Shown here: positions 7,609-16,122 of the stretch, in pieces
Numbering within the stretch: position 1 is the first letter of the stretch
Layout of the letters: each line of letters begins with the position of its first letter
Assembly: GCA_016215445.1 (NCBI GenBank)
Contig: JACRJL010000003.1
Location: forward strand, 342,924-406,923
Direction of reading: 5' to 3'
DNA from: Candidatus Roizmanbacteria bacterium
GTDB taxonomy: Bacteria; Patescibacteriota; Microgenomatia; UBA1406; GWC2-37-13
Length of the DNA: 64,000 bases
Notes under the pieces: model-generated
What the model was told of the DNA's origin: nothing
Seen by the model: only the letters and a program-made list of their open reading frames with translations
Database searches by the model: none
Program-made: the position numbers and the translations under genes

Positions 7609-8480
7609 TTAACTTTTCAAAATATAGTTGGATCTATTTTCTTATTTCTATATTTTTCATAGGAGTAGGAATGTTTTCTATTGTCAAATGGGGTTACCGT
7701 TATTCAATTGATTTTGTCGGTGGAACTAACCTTGAGTATCAAGCCGATAAGATAGTTAAACAACAGACAGTCAGACAAATAATAGAAAAAAATAAAGTGG
7801 AATCTGTTTTTTTAGAAACAAAAGACAAAAGCATTACATTACGAACTAAACCTTTGACAGAGTTACAGGAAAAAACTCTTAAAGCTTTTTTAGAAAAAGA
7901 TCTTAAAATCAAATTAACTGTTTTAAGGTCAGAGACAGTTGGACCGACTTTAGGAAAAGAAACTATAAATAAAACGGTGGTGGCTTCGATTCTAGCCATT
8001 ATCGGAATCCTTGTTTATATGAGTTTTGCTTTTAAGGGTTTTAACTATGCTTTTGCAGCTGTCTTAGCAATGATTCATGATTTCTTGGTGGTAATTGGTA
8101 GTTATTCTTTGTTGTCTCACTTTTATAGGGCAGAAGTAGATACTTTGTTTGTTACAGCTCTTTTGACGACAATGTCTTTTTCAGTTCACGACACGATTGT
8201 CATTTTTGATAAGATTAGAGAATATTTGCAGACAGAGGGAAGGGAAGATATAGAATACTTTGCCAATAAAGCACTGACTGAAACTATGGTTAGATCTGTT
8301 AATAATTCTATGACGATTGTTTTCATGCTCTTAGCCTTAGCTCTTATGGGAGGAACAACTATTAGATTTTTTATCATCACTCTCCTTATTGGTACAATCA
8401 CGGGTACTTATTCTTCTCCATTTGTGGCAACCCCGATCTTGGTTTGGTTTGAAAAAAGAAAGAAGAAAAAAAATATATGA
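7605..8480 (+). CDS. secF: Protein translocase subunit SecF
   Basis: A 291-residue SecF with six predicted membrane helices. Characteristic segments are IDFVGGTNLEY after the first helix (the counterpart of SecD's DLKGG), a small periplasmic domain, and SVHDTIVIFDKIRE in the C-terminal helices. It forms the SecDF complex with the adjacent product. The start overlaps the secD stop (ATGA), and its own stop is overlapped by the start of the zinc-ribbon gene (ATGA), so all three are translationally linked. Confidence 0.95.
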   Translation: MINFSKYSWIYFLISIFFIGVGMFSIVKWGYRYSIDFVGGTNLEYQADKIVKQQTVRQIIEKNKVESVFLETKDKSITLRTKPLTELQEKTLKAFLEKDLKIKLTVLRSETVGPTLGKETINKTVVASILAIIGILVYMSFAFKGFNYAFAAVLAMIHDFLVVIGSYSLLSHFYRAEVDTLFVTALLTTMSFSVHDTIVIFDKIREYLQTEGREDIEYFANKALTETMVRSVNNSMTIVFMLLALALMGGTTIRFFIITLLIGTITGTYSSPFVATPILVWFEKRKKKKNI

Positions 8481-8953
8481 AAGGATCTGATGTCTGCCCG
8501 AAATGCGGTTCTCCGTTAGGCGAGATTTTTGAGACGAAAACGGGAAGGAAATTGCAGCGTTGCTCAACAGGAAGATGGAATCCGGAGACAAAACAGACAG
8601 AAGGATGCGACTACGTTAAATGGTTAGCAGTAGAACCAGTTGTTCTTGATGAAAAATGTCCAAAATGCGGTGCACCTCTTCTAATGGCCGTAACAAGATT
8701 TGGCAAGAAAATGAAGAAATGTTCTACTGCTACTTGGGATCCAAAAACCAAGGAAGCGGGAGGTTGTGATTATGTCGAATGGATTAAAGGAACAACAGAA
8801 CAGTTAGACGAAGATTGTCCTAAGTGCGGATCAAAACTAGTTCTTTTTATAACTGCTGCGGGAAAAAAGCTGAAAAAATGTTCTACTGCTACTTGGGATC
8901 CAAAGACGAAAACTGCTGGTGGATGTGACTATGTTGAATGGCTTAGATCATAA
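8477..8953 (+). CDS. Triple topoisomerase-type C4 zinc-ribbon protein
   Basis: A 158-residue protein made almost entirely of three tandem repeats of about 50 residues. Each has CPKCGxPL, then RCST or KCST followed by a W-P-K/T motif, and ends with GCDYVxW, giving four cysteines per repeat and thus three zinc sites. This is the C4 zinc-finger found at the C-terminus of bacterial topoisomerase I (zf-C4_Topoisom), here without any catalytic domain. It probably binds single-stranded DNA or RNA. Repeats 2 and 3 are nearly identical in the KKCSTATWDPKTK stretch, indicating recent internal duplication. It overlaps secF by 4 nt. Confidence 0.8.
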   Translation: MKGSDVCPKCGSPLGEIFETKTGRKLQRCSTGRWNPETKQTEGCDYVKWLAVEPVVLDEKCPKCGAPLLMAVTRFGKKMKKCSTATWDPKTKEAGGCDYVEWIKGTTEQLDEDCPKCGSKLVLFITAAGKKLKKCSTATWDPKTKTAGGCDYVEWLRS

Positions 8954-8955
8954 AG

Positions 8956-9585
8956 ATGAAAATTGTTAAATATTCTTTAGGACAGCTGCAGGCGAACTGT
9001 TACTTTCTAATTGAGGGAAGTGACTGTTTGATTATAGACCCCGCTGATGAGGCTTCGTTTATTCTAGAGGAACTGCAGAGAAGAAACTTAAAACTAATTG
9101 GTATATTAGCTACCCATGGTCATTTTGACCACATTATGGCAATAGGAGAGATCCAGTTGTCATTTAGCATTCCGTTGATTATTAACAAAAAAGACCAATT
9201 TCTTATTGACCGTCTATCTGAAACCGCTGAACACTTTCTTGGTTTCAAACAAAGTATTGTTAAACCTAAAAATATAGAATCAACAATAAGTAGGCAATTA
9301 GTTAATACTTATGGATTACAGATTATAGAAACACCAGGGCATACTCCTGGAAGCAGATGTTTCTATTTCAAAAAAGAAAAAGTTCTTTTTACCGGTGATA
9401 CTTTATTTAACGGTACAATTGGAAGATTTGACCACTCTTATTGTAATAAAGATGATTTAAGAAACTCATTGATAGAATTGACTGATTTACCAGAAGAAGT
9501 AATTATTTACCCTGGTCATGGAGAAAAAACTGTTATAGAAGACGAAAAAAATAATTTACCGATATTTCTTCAGTATCTCGAGTAG
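8956..9585 (+). CDS. MBL-fold metallo-hydrolase (glyoxalase II-like)
   Basis: A 209-residue metallo-beta-lactamase-fold protein. The metal-binding HxHxDH motif appears as THGHFDH (about residues 54-60), followed by TPGHTPGS, the bridging Asp in FTGDTLF and the last His in YPGHGE. The arrangement matches the glyoxalase II / persulfide dioxygenase / YcbL group, which bind two metal ions and hydrolyse thioesters or related substrates. The short C-terminus lacks the glutathione-binding domain of GloB, so a YcbL-like hydrolase is more likely. Its last 30 nt overlap the 3' end of the convergent cca gene. Confidence 0.85.
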   Translation: MKIVKYSLGQLQANCYFLIEGSDCLIIDPADEASFILEELQRRNLKLIGILATHGHFDHIMAIGEIQLSFSIPLIINKKDQFLIDRLSETAEHFLGFKQSIVKPKNIESTISRQLVNTYGLQIIETPGHTPGSRCFYFKKEKVLFTGDTLFNGTIGRFDHSYCNKDDLRNSLIELTDLPEEVIIYPGHGEKTVIEDEKNNLPIFLQYLE

Positions 9586-10884
9586 TATTTTTTTTTCATT
9601 TTTTATTTTTTTATCTACTACTTGATCGAATAATTCCTTTAAAACTTCACCGATTTTCGGACTGGGTTTTAATTTTAAGGTTTTCATGACGTCGTTGCCG
9701 TCTATTTTCAAGTCTTTGATTTGGAAAGGTTGTTTTTGTACTTCTACCAATCTTTTTCTAAATAAATCAAACCGCCAGGAATCCGGTTTGGCTCCTGAAC
9801 CAATTCTGTCTCCGAATCTAAGATCGATTATATCTTCTAGATATTCTGTGCCGACATTTTTTATAAACCTTCGAACCGCCTTATCGGTTTGGATTTCCGA
9901 AACGGTGAATTGGTGGAATTTAACTAATTTAATCAATTTATCTTTTTCCTTATTGGAAAGCTTGAATCTATTGCCGATTTTTTCGGCCAGTTTTTCACCG
10001 ACGACCTCGTGATTATAAAAAGTGATAAGACCCGTTTTGTCGTCTCGCCTGAAAGTTTCGGCTTTTCCTGTATCGTGGATTAATGTGGCAAACCTTGTGA
10101 TCGGGTTTTTCGACGGACAATATTTCAGAGACATTACAAGGTGAGTCCCGACGTCATAAATGTGATGTCTCTTTGGACTTTTTTGGGGAATTGCAAAACA
10201 GTTGTCGACTTCAGGAAGGATAAAGGTTAAAAGACCGGTATTTCTTAAAAATAAAACCCCTTCTGAAGGGTGGTCGCTTTCAAGAATCTTTAGAAATTCA
10301 TCCCTAATTCTTTCCCAGGAGATTTTAGAAATTAATTCGGCATTCTTTTCAATTGAAACTCGGGTTTTTTCCTCGATCATAAATCCCAATTGAGAAGCGA
10401 GTCTGATACCTCTTATAAGTCTTAAAGCATCCTCATTGAATCTTTTTTCTGGTTCGCCGACTGACTTAATCAACTTATTTTTCAAATCTTCTTGTCCCTT
10501 ATAGGGGTCGATTGTTTTTTCCCCGTCATAGGCGATGGCGTTAATTGTAAAGTCGCGCCTTGATAAGTCTTCCTCTATCGTATCTGCCCATTTGACTTTT
10601 CCAGGGTGTCGGAAATCCTTATACTCTCCTTCTTTTCTAAAAGGAGTGACTTCAAAAATTAATTCTTTGATTGGAATCGATACTGTTCCATAAGTGTTGT
10701 TATAAAAAGCGCCTTTAAAAAGTTTGAGAATTTCCTCAGGTGTAGCGTTTGTGGTGAAGTCCCAGTTGGTGATAGGTTTATCTAGTAGTAAATTGCGGAT
10801 CGCTCCACCGACGATATAGATCTGGAATTTATTTTTCCTGAATTTTTCTAAGAATTCGAGGACTGGTTCGGGAAGTTTGCTCAT
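9556..10884 (-). CDS. cca: CCA tRNA nucleotidyltransferase (HD-domain type)
   Basis: A 442-residue class II CCA-adding enzyme, which completes the 3' CCA of tRNAs; the tRNA gene in this window lacks an encoded CCA, so the activity is needed. The nucleotidyltransferase head shows GGAIRNLLLDKPITNWDFTT (GGxxR and the metal-binding DxD-like WDF segment), then RRDFTINAIAYD, the neck region, and a C-terminal HD domain with FATLIHDTGKAETF. The HD domain suggests an added phosphohydrolase activity. Promoter geometry supports the ATG at 10884. Its 3' end overlaps the MBL hydrolase gene by 30 nt. Confidence 0.93.
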   Translation of the reverse strand: MSKLPEPVLEFLEKFRKNKFQIYIVGGAIRNLLLDKPITNWDFTTNATPEEILKLFKGAFYNNTYGTVSIPIKELIFEVTPFRKEGEYKDFRHPGKVKWADTIEEDLSRRDFTINAIAYDGEKTIDPYKGQEDLKNKLIKSVGEPEKRFNEDALRLIRGIRLASQLGFMIEEKTRVSIEKNAELISKISWERIRDEFLKILESDHPSEGVLFLRNTGLLTFILPEVDNCFAIPQKSPKRHHIYDVGTHLVMSLKYCPSKNPITRFATLIHDTGKAETFRRDDKTGLITFYNHEVVGEKLAEKIGNRFKLSNKEKDKLIKLVKFHQFTVSEIQTDKAVRRFIKNVGTEYLEDIIDLRFGDRIGSGAKPDSWRFDLFRKRLVEVQKQPFQIKDLKIDGNDVMKTLKLKPSPKIGEVLKELFDQVVDKKIKNEKKILLEILKKYR

Positions 10885-10890
10885 GAAGTA

Positions 10891-10896
10891 ATTATA
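10891..10896 (-). promoter_or_regulatory. -10 box of leaderless cca, overlapping upstream stop
   Basis: TATAAT on the minus strand ends exactly 6 nt before the cca ATG, placing transcription start on the start codon. The TAA stop of the upstream Nudix gene lies inside this hexamer. Confidence 0.6.
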
Positions 10897-11440
10897 ATAT
10901 TTCTTTCAGCGATCTGACAATTTGATTATATTTTTTTGTTTTGATTTTTTTGAAAGTTTTTTCATCAAGCGGATGCCAGTGGGCGTCGTGAAATTCCTTC
11001 CTTAGAAAATTAAAATTAATTTTTGGAACTTCTACCAGATACCAGAAATCAAAATGGAGTTTGCAAGGGTTGCGCGGGTTGTCACTGACGTCTTTTATAG
11101 ATAAATTAAAAATCTCAATTTGATTTTGAGAGACTTTAAATTCCAGTTCTTCTTCGAATTCCCTGATCACGGATTCAACCGGATGCTCGCCGAATTTTAT
11201 ATGACCTCCCGGAGGAATCCAGTCGTCAGCTTTTATATGATGACCCAAGTATACTGACTTTGTTTTTTTATTAACTGGTACAAAAAAAGCACAAAAGTGT
11301 TCATCTATGTTTAGTTCTTTAGTGACTTTATTTGTAGAAGAAAGTTTACTCAAAAATTTTTTTATAATTTTCGGGTCAACTTTTTTTCTTTCAAATTTTA
11401 AAACTTCATCTTTCAACTCTGTGATATAATCTTTTTTCAT
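10892..11440 (-). CDS. Nudix hydrolase
   Basis: A 182-residue Nudix-fold protein. The Nudix box is complete: a GG at the start, then FGEHP, and the metal-binding REFEEEL helix (GX5EX7REUXEEXGU pattern), preceded by DDWIPPGGHIKF. Nudix enzymes cleave nucleoside diphosphates linked to another group; the exact substrate (oxidised dNTP, ADP-ribose, dinucleotide) cannot be told. An N-terminal helical extension of about 50 residues precedes the domain. It lies between nfo and cca; the neighbourhood suggests nucleotide or DNA upkeep. Starts directly after its own TATAAT box, likely leaderless. Confidence 0.85.
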   Translation of the reverse strand: MKKDYITELKDEVLKFERKKVDPKIIKKFLSKLSSTNKVTKELNIDEHFCAFFVPVNKKTKSVYLGHHIKADDWIPPGGHIKFGEHPVESVIREFEEELEFKVSQNQIEIFNLSIKDVSDNPRNPCKLHFDFWYLVEVPKINFNFLRKEFHDAHWHPLDEKTFKKIKTKKYNQIVRSLKEIL

Positions 11441-11446
11441 TTAGAA

Positions 11447-11452
11447 ATTATA
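11447..11452 (-). promoter_or_regulatory. -10 box of the Nudix gene, overlapping the nfo stop
   Basis: TATAAT on the minus strand ends 6 nt before the Nudix ATG at 11440. The hexamer includes the TAA stop of nfo (reading GTA TAA T), so end of one gene and promoter of the next are the same bases. Confidence 0.6.
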
Positions 11453-12284
11453 CTTCAACAATAGATTTTAAAATATCTAAATTTTTTTTATCAGGTCCTT
11501 CGTCTTTGAACCCCGGTGTTTCGATGATAAAAGGATAGTCTTTGGTTTTTTTATGATTTAAAAGAGTTTTAAATTCGTTTATACCGATTAAACCCTGGCC
11601 TATATTGTCATGGCGGTCATGACCGGAATTAAAAGGATCGCGGCTGTCGTTGACATGCCAGATTTCAAGTTTATCAAGTAGATTAAGTTTATCAAGTTTA
11701 TCAAGAAATGAAGTCAGTTCTGATCCTTTATCAAATCTATAGCCATTGGAAAATAAATGACATGTGTCCAAACAGATGCGGACCCGTTCATTATTAATAT
11801 CTTTAACAAGTTGAGAAATTTCCTCAAGAGTTTGACCGATTTTTCTGTTTCCGGCGTTTTCAATTATGAAAAACGATTCTTTTGGTGTCTTTTCCAAAAT
11901 ATCTTTGATATTTGATATTAGTTGCTTATATTTAGATTTAGTTTTTTGATCTTTGTATGAACCAAGGTGAACAATGCTGCCTTTGATTTGAAATAGGGGG
12001 GCAAGTGACATTTCCGCGATTAAAGATATTTTAGACAAATGTCCAATTCTACTTTCATCGGCAAGGTTGACAAGATAAGAAGAGTGAAAATAAATAGGAG
12101 CAATCGAGAGTTTAGATTTAAGGCTCAAAAACTTTTTAACTTCTGCTTGATCGGTTTTGGCAAAATTCCAACCGCGGGGCGAGGAGGAGAAAATTTGCAG
12201 GCAGTTTCCACCGATATTATTAACGCGCTTAAGTGCTTCGGAATAACCGCCGGCAATCGATTGATGAGCGCCTAATTTGATCAT
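11448..12284 (-). CDS. nfo: Endonuclease IV (AP endonuclease)
   Basis: A 278-residue TIM-barrel AP endonuclease, which nicks DNA 5' to abasic sites in base-excision repair. Metal-ligand segments of the family are present: KLGAHQSIAGG at the start, GSIVHLGSY, FIIENAGN, CLDTCHLFSNGY, IWHVNDSRD with GHDRHDNIGQG, and FIIETPGF. Length is typical. An in-frame TTG lies at 12299, but the ATG at 12284 is favoured because it overlaps the stop of the upstream hydrolase gene (ATGA) and starts directly at the conserved first strand. Confidence 0.93.
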   Translation of the reverse strand: MIKLGAHQSIAGGYSEALKRVNNIGGNCLQIFSSSPRGWNFAKTDQAEVKKFLSLKSKLSIAPIYFHSSYLVNLADESRIGHLSKISLIAEMSLAPLFQIKGSIVHLGSYKDQKTKSKYKQLISNIKDILEKTPKESFFIIENAGNRKIGQTLEEISQLVKDINNERVRICLDTCHLFSNGYRFDKGSELTSFLDKLDKLNLLDKLEIWHVNDSRDPFNSGHDRHDNIGQGLIGINEFKTLLNHKKTKDYPFIIETPGFKDEGPDKKNLDILKSIVEV

Positions 12285-12928
12285 AATTTTCTTAACCAAG
12301 AAATAATTTCTTCTGTTACTTTAATAATATATTCTTTTTTTGTTATACCATGGTCCATGTTTTTTATAAATACAAGTTTCTTCTGAGAATTTAATGATTT
12401 ATAAAATCTTTCTGATTGATTGTAGCTGATTCTTTCATCGCTTTTACTAGAAATCACCAGGGTAGGGATTTTGACTTTTTTGTGCGACAAATTTTTGTAA
12501 TAGAATAAAAGAGTTTTGCGAGAATCTTTATTGAAGGGAAAGGTCAAAAATAGCTTTAAAGCCACTTTTAAATCATTTCTTTTTAGTCCTGAAAAATAAA
12601 AAAAACCGTTGAGTGTTACCAGTCCGTCAACACTAGAATTGTTTGCCGCCGCAATTTTTGATACTAATCCTCCTAAACTTCCGCCTACTAAAATTATTTT
12701 TTTGAATTTACCTTTAAACTGGTCTATTGAAATATTAACCTTTTCTACCTGATTCTGGATATTTGTTTCTGATTCTTTATTTTTATTCGAAATAAGGTTT
12801 GGAGCAAGAATAGGGTAGCCTTTTTTATTTAATTCCAGAGAAAGTTGTTTAATAGCATAATCTTCATTTGAACCTTTATATCCATGAATAATAATGAGTA
12901 AAGTATCATTTTTTCCTTTTAGTATCAT
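12281..12928 (-). CDS. Alpha/beta hydrolase
   Basis: A 215-residue alpha/beta-hydrolase without a signal peptide. The first strand and oxyanion region read LIIIHGYKGS, the nucleophile elbow is GGSLG with Ser84, the acid is in VISSKSDERIS, and the catalytic His in NMDHGIT. The compact size and the HGYKGS motif resemble serine hydrolases of the YdeN/RBBP9 or dienelactone-hydrolase-like groups. Substrate unknown. It is the first gene of a minus-strand run (hydrolase, nfo, Nudix, cca) and is divergent from hrcA. Confidence 0.8.
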   Translation of the reverse strand: MILKGKNDTLLIIIHGYKGSNEDYAIKQLSLELNKKGYPILAPNLISNKNKESETNIQNQVEKVNISIDQFKGKFKKIILVGGSLGGLVSKIAAANNSSVDGLVTLNGFFYFSGLKRNDLKVALKLFLTFPFNKDSRKTLLFYYKNLSHKKVKIPTLVISSKSDERISYNQSERFYKSLNSQKKLVFIKNMDHGITKKEYIIKVTEEIISWLRKL

Positions 12929-12934
12929 ATAAAA

Positions 12935-12940
12935 ATTATA
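12935..12940 (-). promoter_or_regulatory. Extended -10 promoter of the hydrolase gene
   Basis: On the minus strand TGATATAAT (TGn plus a perfect TATAAT) ends 6 nt before the ATG at 12928. No Shine-Dalgarno is present; leaderless translation is expected. Confidence 0.65.
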
Positions 12941-12953
12941 TCAAAAAATGCCC

Positions 12954-12988
12954 TTGACACGTTAGCAGAGAACATGTATGATTGCTAA
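12954..12988 (+). promoter_or_regulatory. hrcA promoter with CIRCE-type operator
   Basis: TTGACA (12954-12959), 17-nt spacer and TATGAT (12977-12982) form a consensus promoter. Superimposed at 12962-12988 is TTAGCAGAG-N9-GATTGCTAA: the outer six bases TTAGCA/TGCTAA and the 9-nt spacer match the CIRCE operator (TTAGCACTC-N9-GAGTGCTAA); the inner three bases of each arm deviate. HrcA bound here would cover the -10 box and repress its own operon, to be relieved on heat shock. The -10 ends 8 nt before the hrcA ATG. Confidence 0.85.
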
Positions 12989-12990
12989 AT

Positions 12991-13731
12991 ATGGAAGATT
13001 TGACGCAAAGACAGGTTGATATTTTGAAAACCATCATCAAAGAATATTCGGAAACAGGCGTTGCCGTAGGTAGCGAAATTTTGGAAAAAAAGTACAAATT
13101 AGGGGTTTCGCCTGCCACTATCCGTAACGAAATGGTTGAGTTGGCAAAAAAAAGCTATCTTAAAAAAGCCCATTTTTCATCAGGAAGAGTTCCTTCTGCT
13201 AAGGGATTCAGGTTTTATATCAAGCATTTAATGAAACAGAAAGAACTTTCAACCACGGATGAAGTTGCCTATAAAAACAGTATTTGGGATGAAAGAGCCG
13301 AAGCCCATCGTTTACTTTCTCAAGCTGTCAAGGTTTTATCCCAAAAAACCGGCATGTTGTCTTTGATAACAACGAATTATGGAGATCTTTATTATTCGGG
13401 TATGGCAAACTTGCTTACCCAACCTGAATTTTTGGATCTAAATCTTTCCAGGAGTCTATTCGGTCGGTTGGACGAAGTGACTTTTTGGGAAAGAATCATG
13501 ACTGATTTTTCCGGAATCGAAGACGAAATAATGTGTGTTTTGGGAGAGGAAGACTTCCACGACGCTACATTTGACGCTTGCGCCAGCGTTTGGGGCGAAT
13601 TTGAAGGAAAGAAAATCAAAGGAATGGTTGGTGTAGTTGGTCCAAAAAGAATGTATTATGATTTAATTATCCCCCAGATAAAATATTTCTCAAATTTGAT
13701 CGAAGAAATAGTCCAGGAGCAAAATTTATGA
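12991..13731 (+). CDS. hrcA: Heat-inducible transcription repressor HrcA (short form)
   Basis: A 246-residue HrcA. Residues 1-75 are the winged-helix domain with LTQRQVDILKTIIKEYSETG, VSPATIRNEMVEL and FSSGRVPSAKGFRFYI, all diagnostic. The GAF-like region follows. The family is usually about 340 residues, so roughly 90 are absent, probably the inserted dimerising domain, while the C-terminal GMVGVVGPKRMYY with its following helix is kept. ATG 12991 is chosen over TTG 12982, which lies in the operator. It represses the downstream grpE-dnaK-dnaJ through the CIRCE element and is thought to need GroE or DnaK as folding sensor. Overlaps grpE by 4 nt. Confidence 0.92.
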   Translation: MEDLTQRQVDILKTIIKEYSETGVAVGSEILEKKYKLGVSPATIRNEMVELAKKSYLKKAHFSSGRVPSAKGFRFYIKHLMKQKELSTTDEVAYKNSIWDERAEAHRLLSQAVKVLSQKTGMLSLITTNYGDLYYSGMANLLTQPEFLDLNLSRSLFGRLDEVTFWERIMTDFSGIEDEIMCVLGEEDFHDATFDACASVWGEFEGKKIKGMVGVVGPKRMYYDLIIPQIKYFSNLIEEIVQEQNL

Positions 13732-14177
13732 AAAAAGAAACAAAAAATTTGGAAGTAGAAAAACTAAAAAAAGAAGTAGAGGAGTTTAAAAATAAATATT
13801 TACGCGCACTGGCGGATTATCAGAACTTTGAGAAAAGAGTCGGCGAAGAAAAAAGTCGTTTGATAAGAACGGCCAATTTAAATTTGATAATGAAGCTTTT
13901 ACCCTTTCTCGACAATCTGGAAAAGGCAGAAGTGTTTGTCAAAGATCAGGGATTAAAAATGGCAAAGGATCATCTATTCCAGTCGCTGAAAGAGACTGGT
14001 GTAGAAGAAATAGTAGTACTCAATAAACCGTTTGACCCAAACGTGGCTGAAGCAATTGATATTGTTCAGGGTGATAAAGACGATATGGTTGTTGAAGTTT
14101 TAAGAAAAGGTTATAAGTTGGGTGATAGCATTTTGCGAGTCGCTCAAGTTAAAGTGAGCAAAAAAGTTAGCAGTTAA
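13728..14177 (+). CDS. grpE: Nucleotide exchange factor GrpE
   Basis: A 149-residue GrpE. The long N-terminal helix contains the conserved KYLRALADYQNFEKR, and the C-terminal beta-wing ends with GYKLGDSILRVAQVKVSK, the family's signature. It drives ADP release from DnaK. The N-terminal disordered region is short compared with E. coli (197 residues). Its start overlaps the hrcA stop (ATGA), placing it in the HrcA-controlled operon. Confidence 0.95.
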   Translation: MKKETKNLEVEKLKKEVEEFKNKYLRALADYQNFEKRVGEEKSRLIRTANLNLIMKLLPFLDNLEKAEVFVKDQGLKMAKDHLFQSLKETGVEEIVVLNKPFDPNVAEAIDIVQGDKDDMVVEVLRKGYKLGDSILRVAQVKVSKKVSS

Positions 14178-14209
14178 AAGTTATTAGTTATTAATTAATC
14201 AAAACAAAT

Positions 14210-16117
14210 ATGGCTAAAATTATAGGAATAGATTTAGGAACAACCAATTCTTGTGTTGCTGTTATGGAAGGCGGAAAGCCGAAAGTTATTTATTCTGCTG
14301 AAGGAAGAAATGTAATCCCATCGGTTGTTGATCCGGTAAAAAGAATTGTTGGCGATGTCGCCAAAAGACAGACAGTGGTTAATCCAAAAAATACAATTTT
14401 CTCTATTAAGAGATTGATGGGTAGAAGATTCTCCGACGAATCGGTCAAATACGACATGAAATGGCTACCCTACAAAATAAAAGAGGGAAGAGACGAGATG
14501 GCTGACGTTGAAGTTGAGGGAAAGACTTATACACCTCAAGAAATTTCCGCGATGATTTTACAAAAAATTAAAGTGGACGCCGAGGCCCACTTGGGTGAAA
14601 AAGTGGAAAAAGCCGTCATTACTGTCCCAGCCTATTTTGACGATTCACAACGACAAGCAACAAAGCAAGCGGGTGAAATCGCCGGGTTGGAAGTAGTTCG
14701 AATTATTAACGAACCGACTGCGGCTGCCCTTGCTTATGGTTTGGATAAAAAACACGCCCACACGATCGCCGTTTATGATTTGGGTGGCGGAACTTTTGAT
14801 ATCACGGTTTTAGAGTTGGGTGAAGGAGTTTTCCAAGTTAAAGCAACTAACGGTGATACTCATTTGGGTGGAGATGATTTCGATAAGGTAATTTTAGACT
14901 ATTTTGCCGACGAGTTTAAAAAAGATAATGGGATAGATCTGCGCCATGACGCTCAAGCTTTGCAGCGCTTAAGAGATGCTGCCGAGAAAGCCAAGATTGA
15001 ACTATCGTCTTCAAAAGAAGCTGATGTCAATCTTCCTTTTATTACTGTTAAAGACGGTCAACCGCTGCATTTTGTTACAAAATTGACGAGAGCAAAGCTT
15101 GAATCTCTAATAGGTAGCTTAATTGATAGATCTTTTGAACCAGTCAAAAAATGTCTAAAAGATTCTAAGGTTGAAGTTTCAAAGATTGACGAAGTGGTTT
15201 TGGTTGGAGGAATGACGAGAATGCCAAAAGTCGTCGAAAAAGTAAAAGAATTTTTCGGTAAAGAACCCAACCGCTCAGTTAACCCAGATGAAGTTGTAGC
15301 AGTTGGTGCTGCCGTGCAAGGAGGAGTATTGACAGGTGAAACCAAAGACGTGGTGTTATTAGATGTGACTCCTTTGACGTTGGGTGTTGAGACCTTGGGA
15401 GGAGTATTGACTCCGCTCATAAACAGAAATACAACCATCCCAACGGCGAAGACAGAGACATTTTCGACAGCTGGAGACAACCAAACCCAAGTTGAAATTC
15501 ATATTCTTCAGGGAGAAAGACCGTTGGCGGTTGACAACAAATCTTTGGGTAGATTTATTTTAGACGGAATTCCTCCTGCACCAAGAGGAGTTCCTCAGAT
15601 TGAAGTATCGTTTGATATTGATGCTTCAGGAATCTTGTCTGTGGGGGCTAAAGATAAAGCCACTGGTAAGTCTCAAGGAATAAAGATCACCGGTTCAACC
15701 GGTTTGAAAAAAGAAGAAATTGAAAAGATGAAAGAAGAAGCAGAAAAACATGCGGAGGATGATAAAAAGGAAAAAGAAAAGATTGAAGTGAGAAATAAGG
15801 CTGACAATATGATTTATGTGACAGAGAAGTCTTTGAAAGACGCCGGAGACAAGGTGAGTAAGGAAATTAAGGAATCAATCGAGAGCAAGAAAAAATCTTT
15901 GAAGGAATCTTTAGAAAAAGGTACGAAAGAAGAGATAGAGAATAAAACAAAAGAACTCTCCGACGAACTAACCAAGATCGGTCAGGCGATGTATAACAAG
16001 ACGGAAACGCCACAGTCAGGGCAAGCCCAACAGCCAAAAGAAGAGGCCGCTTCCTCTAAAGCTCAAGCTGATAAAGGTAAAAAAGGTAAAGTAGAAGAGG
16101 GAGAAGTGGTAAACTAA
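14210..16117 (+). CDS. dnaK: Chaperone protein DnaK (Hsp70)
   Basis: A 635-residue Hsp70. The ATPase domain has the phosphate-1 motif [13 protein letters not shown], the phosphate-2 motif [16 protein letters not shown] and [12 protein letters not shown]; the substrate domain has [16 protein letters not shown] and the lid helices follow near residue 510. The C-terminus is a charged, Q/A-rich tail ending EEGEVVN rather than a canonical EEVD-type end. It is third in the hrcA-grpE-dnaK-dnaJ operon, 32 nt after grpE, and is expected to be heat-inducible through the CIRCE operator. Confidence 0.97.
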   Translation: MAKIIGIDLGTTNSCVAVMEGGKPKVIYSAEGRNVIPSVVDPVKRIVGDVAKRQTVVNPKNTIFSIKRLMGRRFSDESVKYDMKWLPYKIKEGRDEMADVEVEGKTYTPQEISAMILQKIKVDAEAHLGEKVEKAVITVPAYFDDSQRQATKQAGEIAGLEVVRIINEPTAAALAYGLDKKHAHTIAVYDLGGGTFDITVLELGEGVFQVKATNGDTHLGGDDFDKVILDYFADEFKKDNGIDLRHDAQALQRLRDAAEKAKIELSSSKEADVNLPFITVKDGQPLHFVTKLTRAKLESLIGSLIDRSFEPVKKCLKDSKVEVSKIDEVVLVGGMTRMPKVVEKVKEFFGKEPNRSVNPDEVVAVGAAVQGGVLTGETKDVVLLDVTPLTLGVETLGGVLTPLINRNTTIPTAKTETFSTAGDNQTQVEIHILQGERPLAVDNKSLGRFILDGIPPAPRGVPQIEVSFDIDASGILSVGAKDKATGKSQGIKITGSTGLKKEEIEKMKEEAEKHAEDDKKEKEKIEVRNKADNMIYVTEKSLKDAGDKVSKEIKESIESKKKSLKESLEKGTKEEIENKTKELSDELTKIGQAMYNKTETPQSGQAQQPKEEAASSKAQADKGKKGKVEEGEVVN

Positions 16118-16122
16118 TTGTT

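Noticed and set aside
12936-13118. Minus-strand open frame over the hrcA start
   Set aside because: It is antisense to the well-supported HrcA winged helix and covers the promoter and operator.
15058-15480. Minus-strand 140-codon frame in dnaK
   Set aside because: A long antisense frame in a conserved gene, with no start signal and low-complexity Thr/Ser/Val content.
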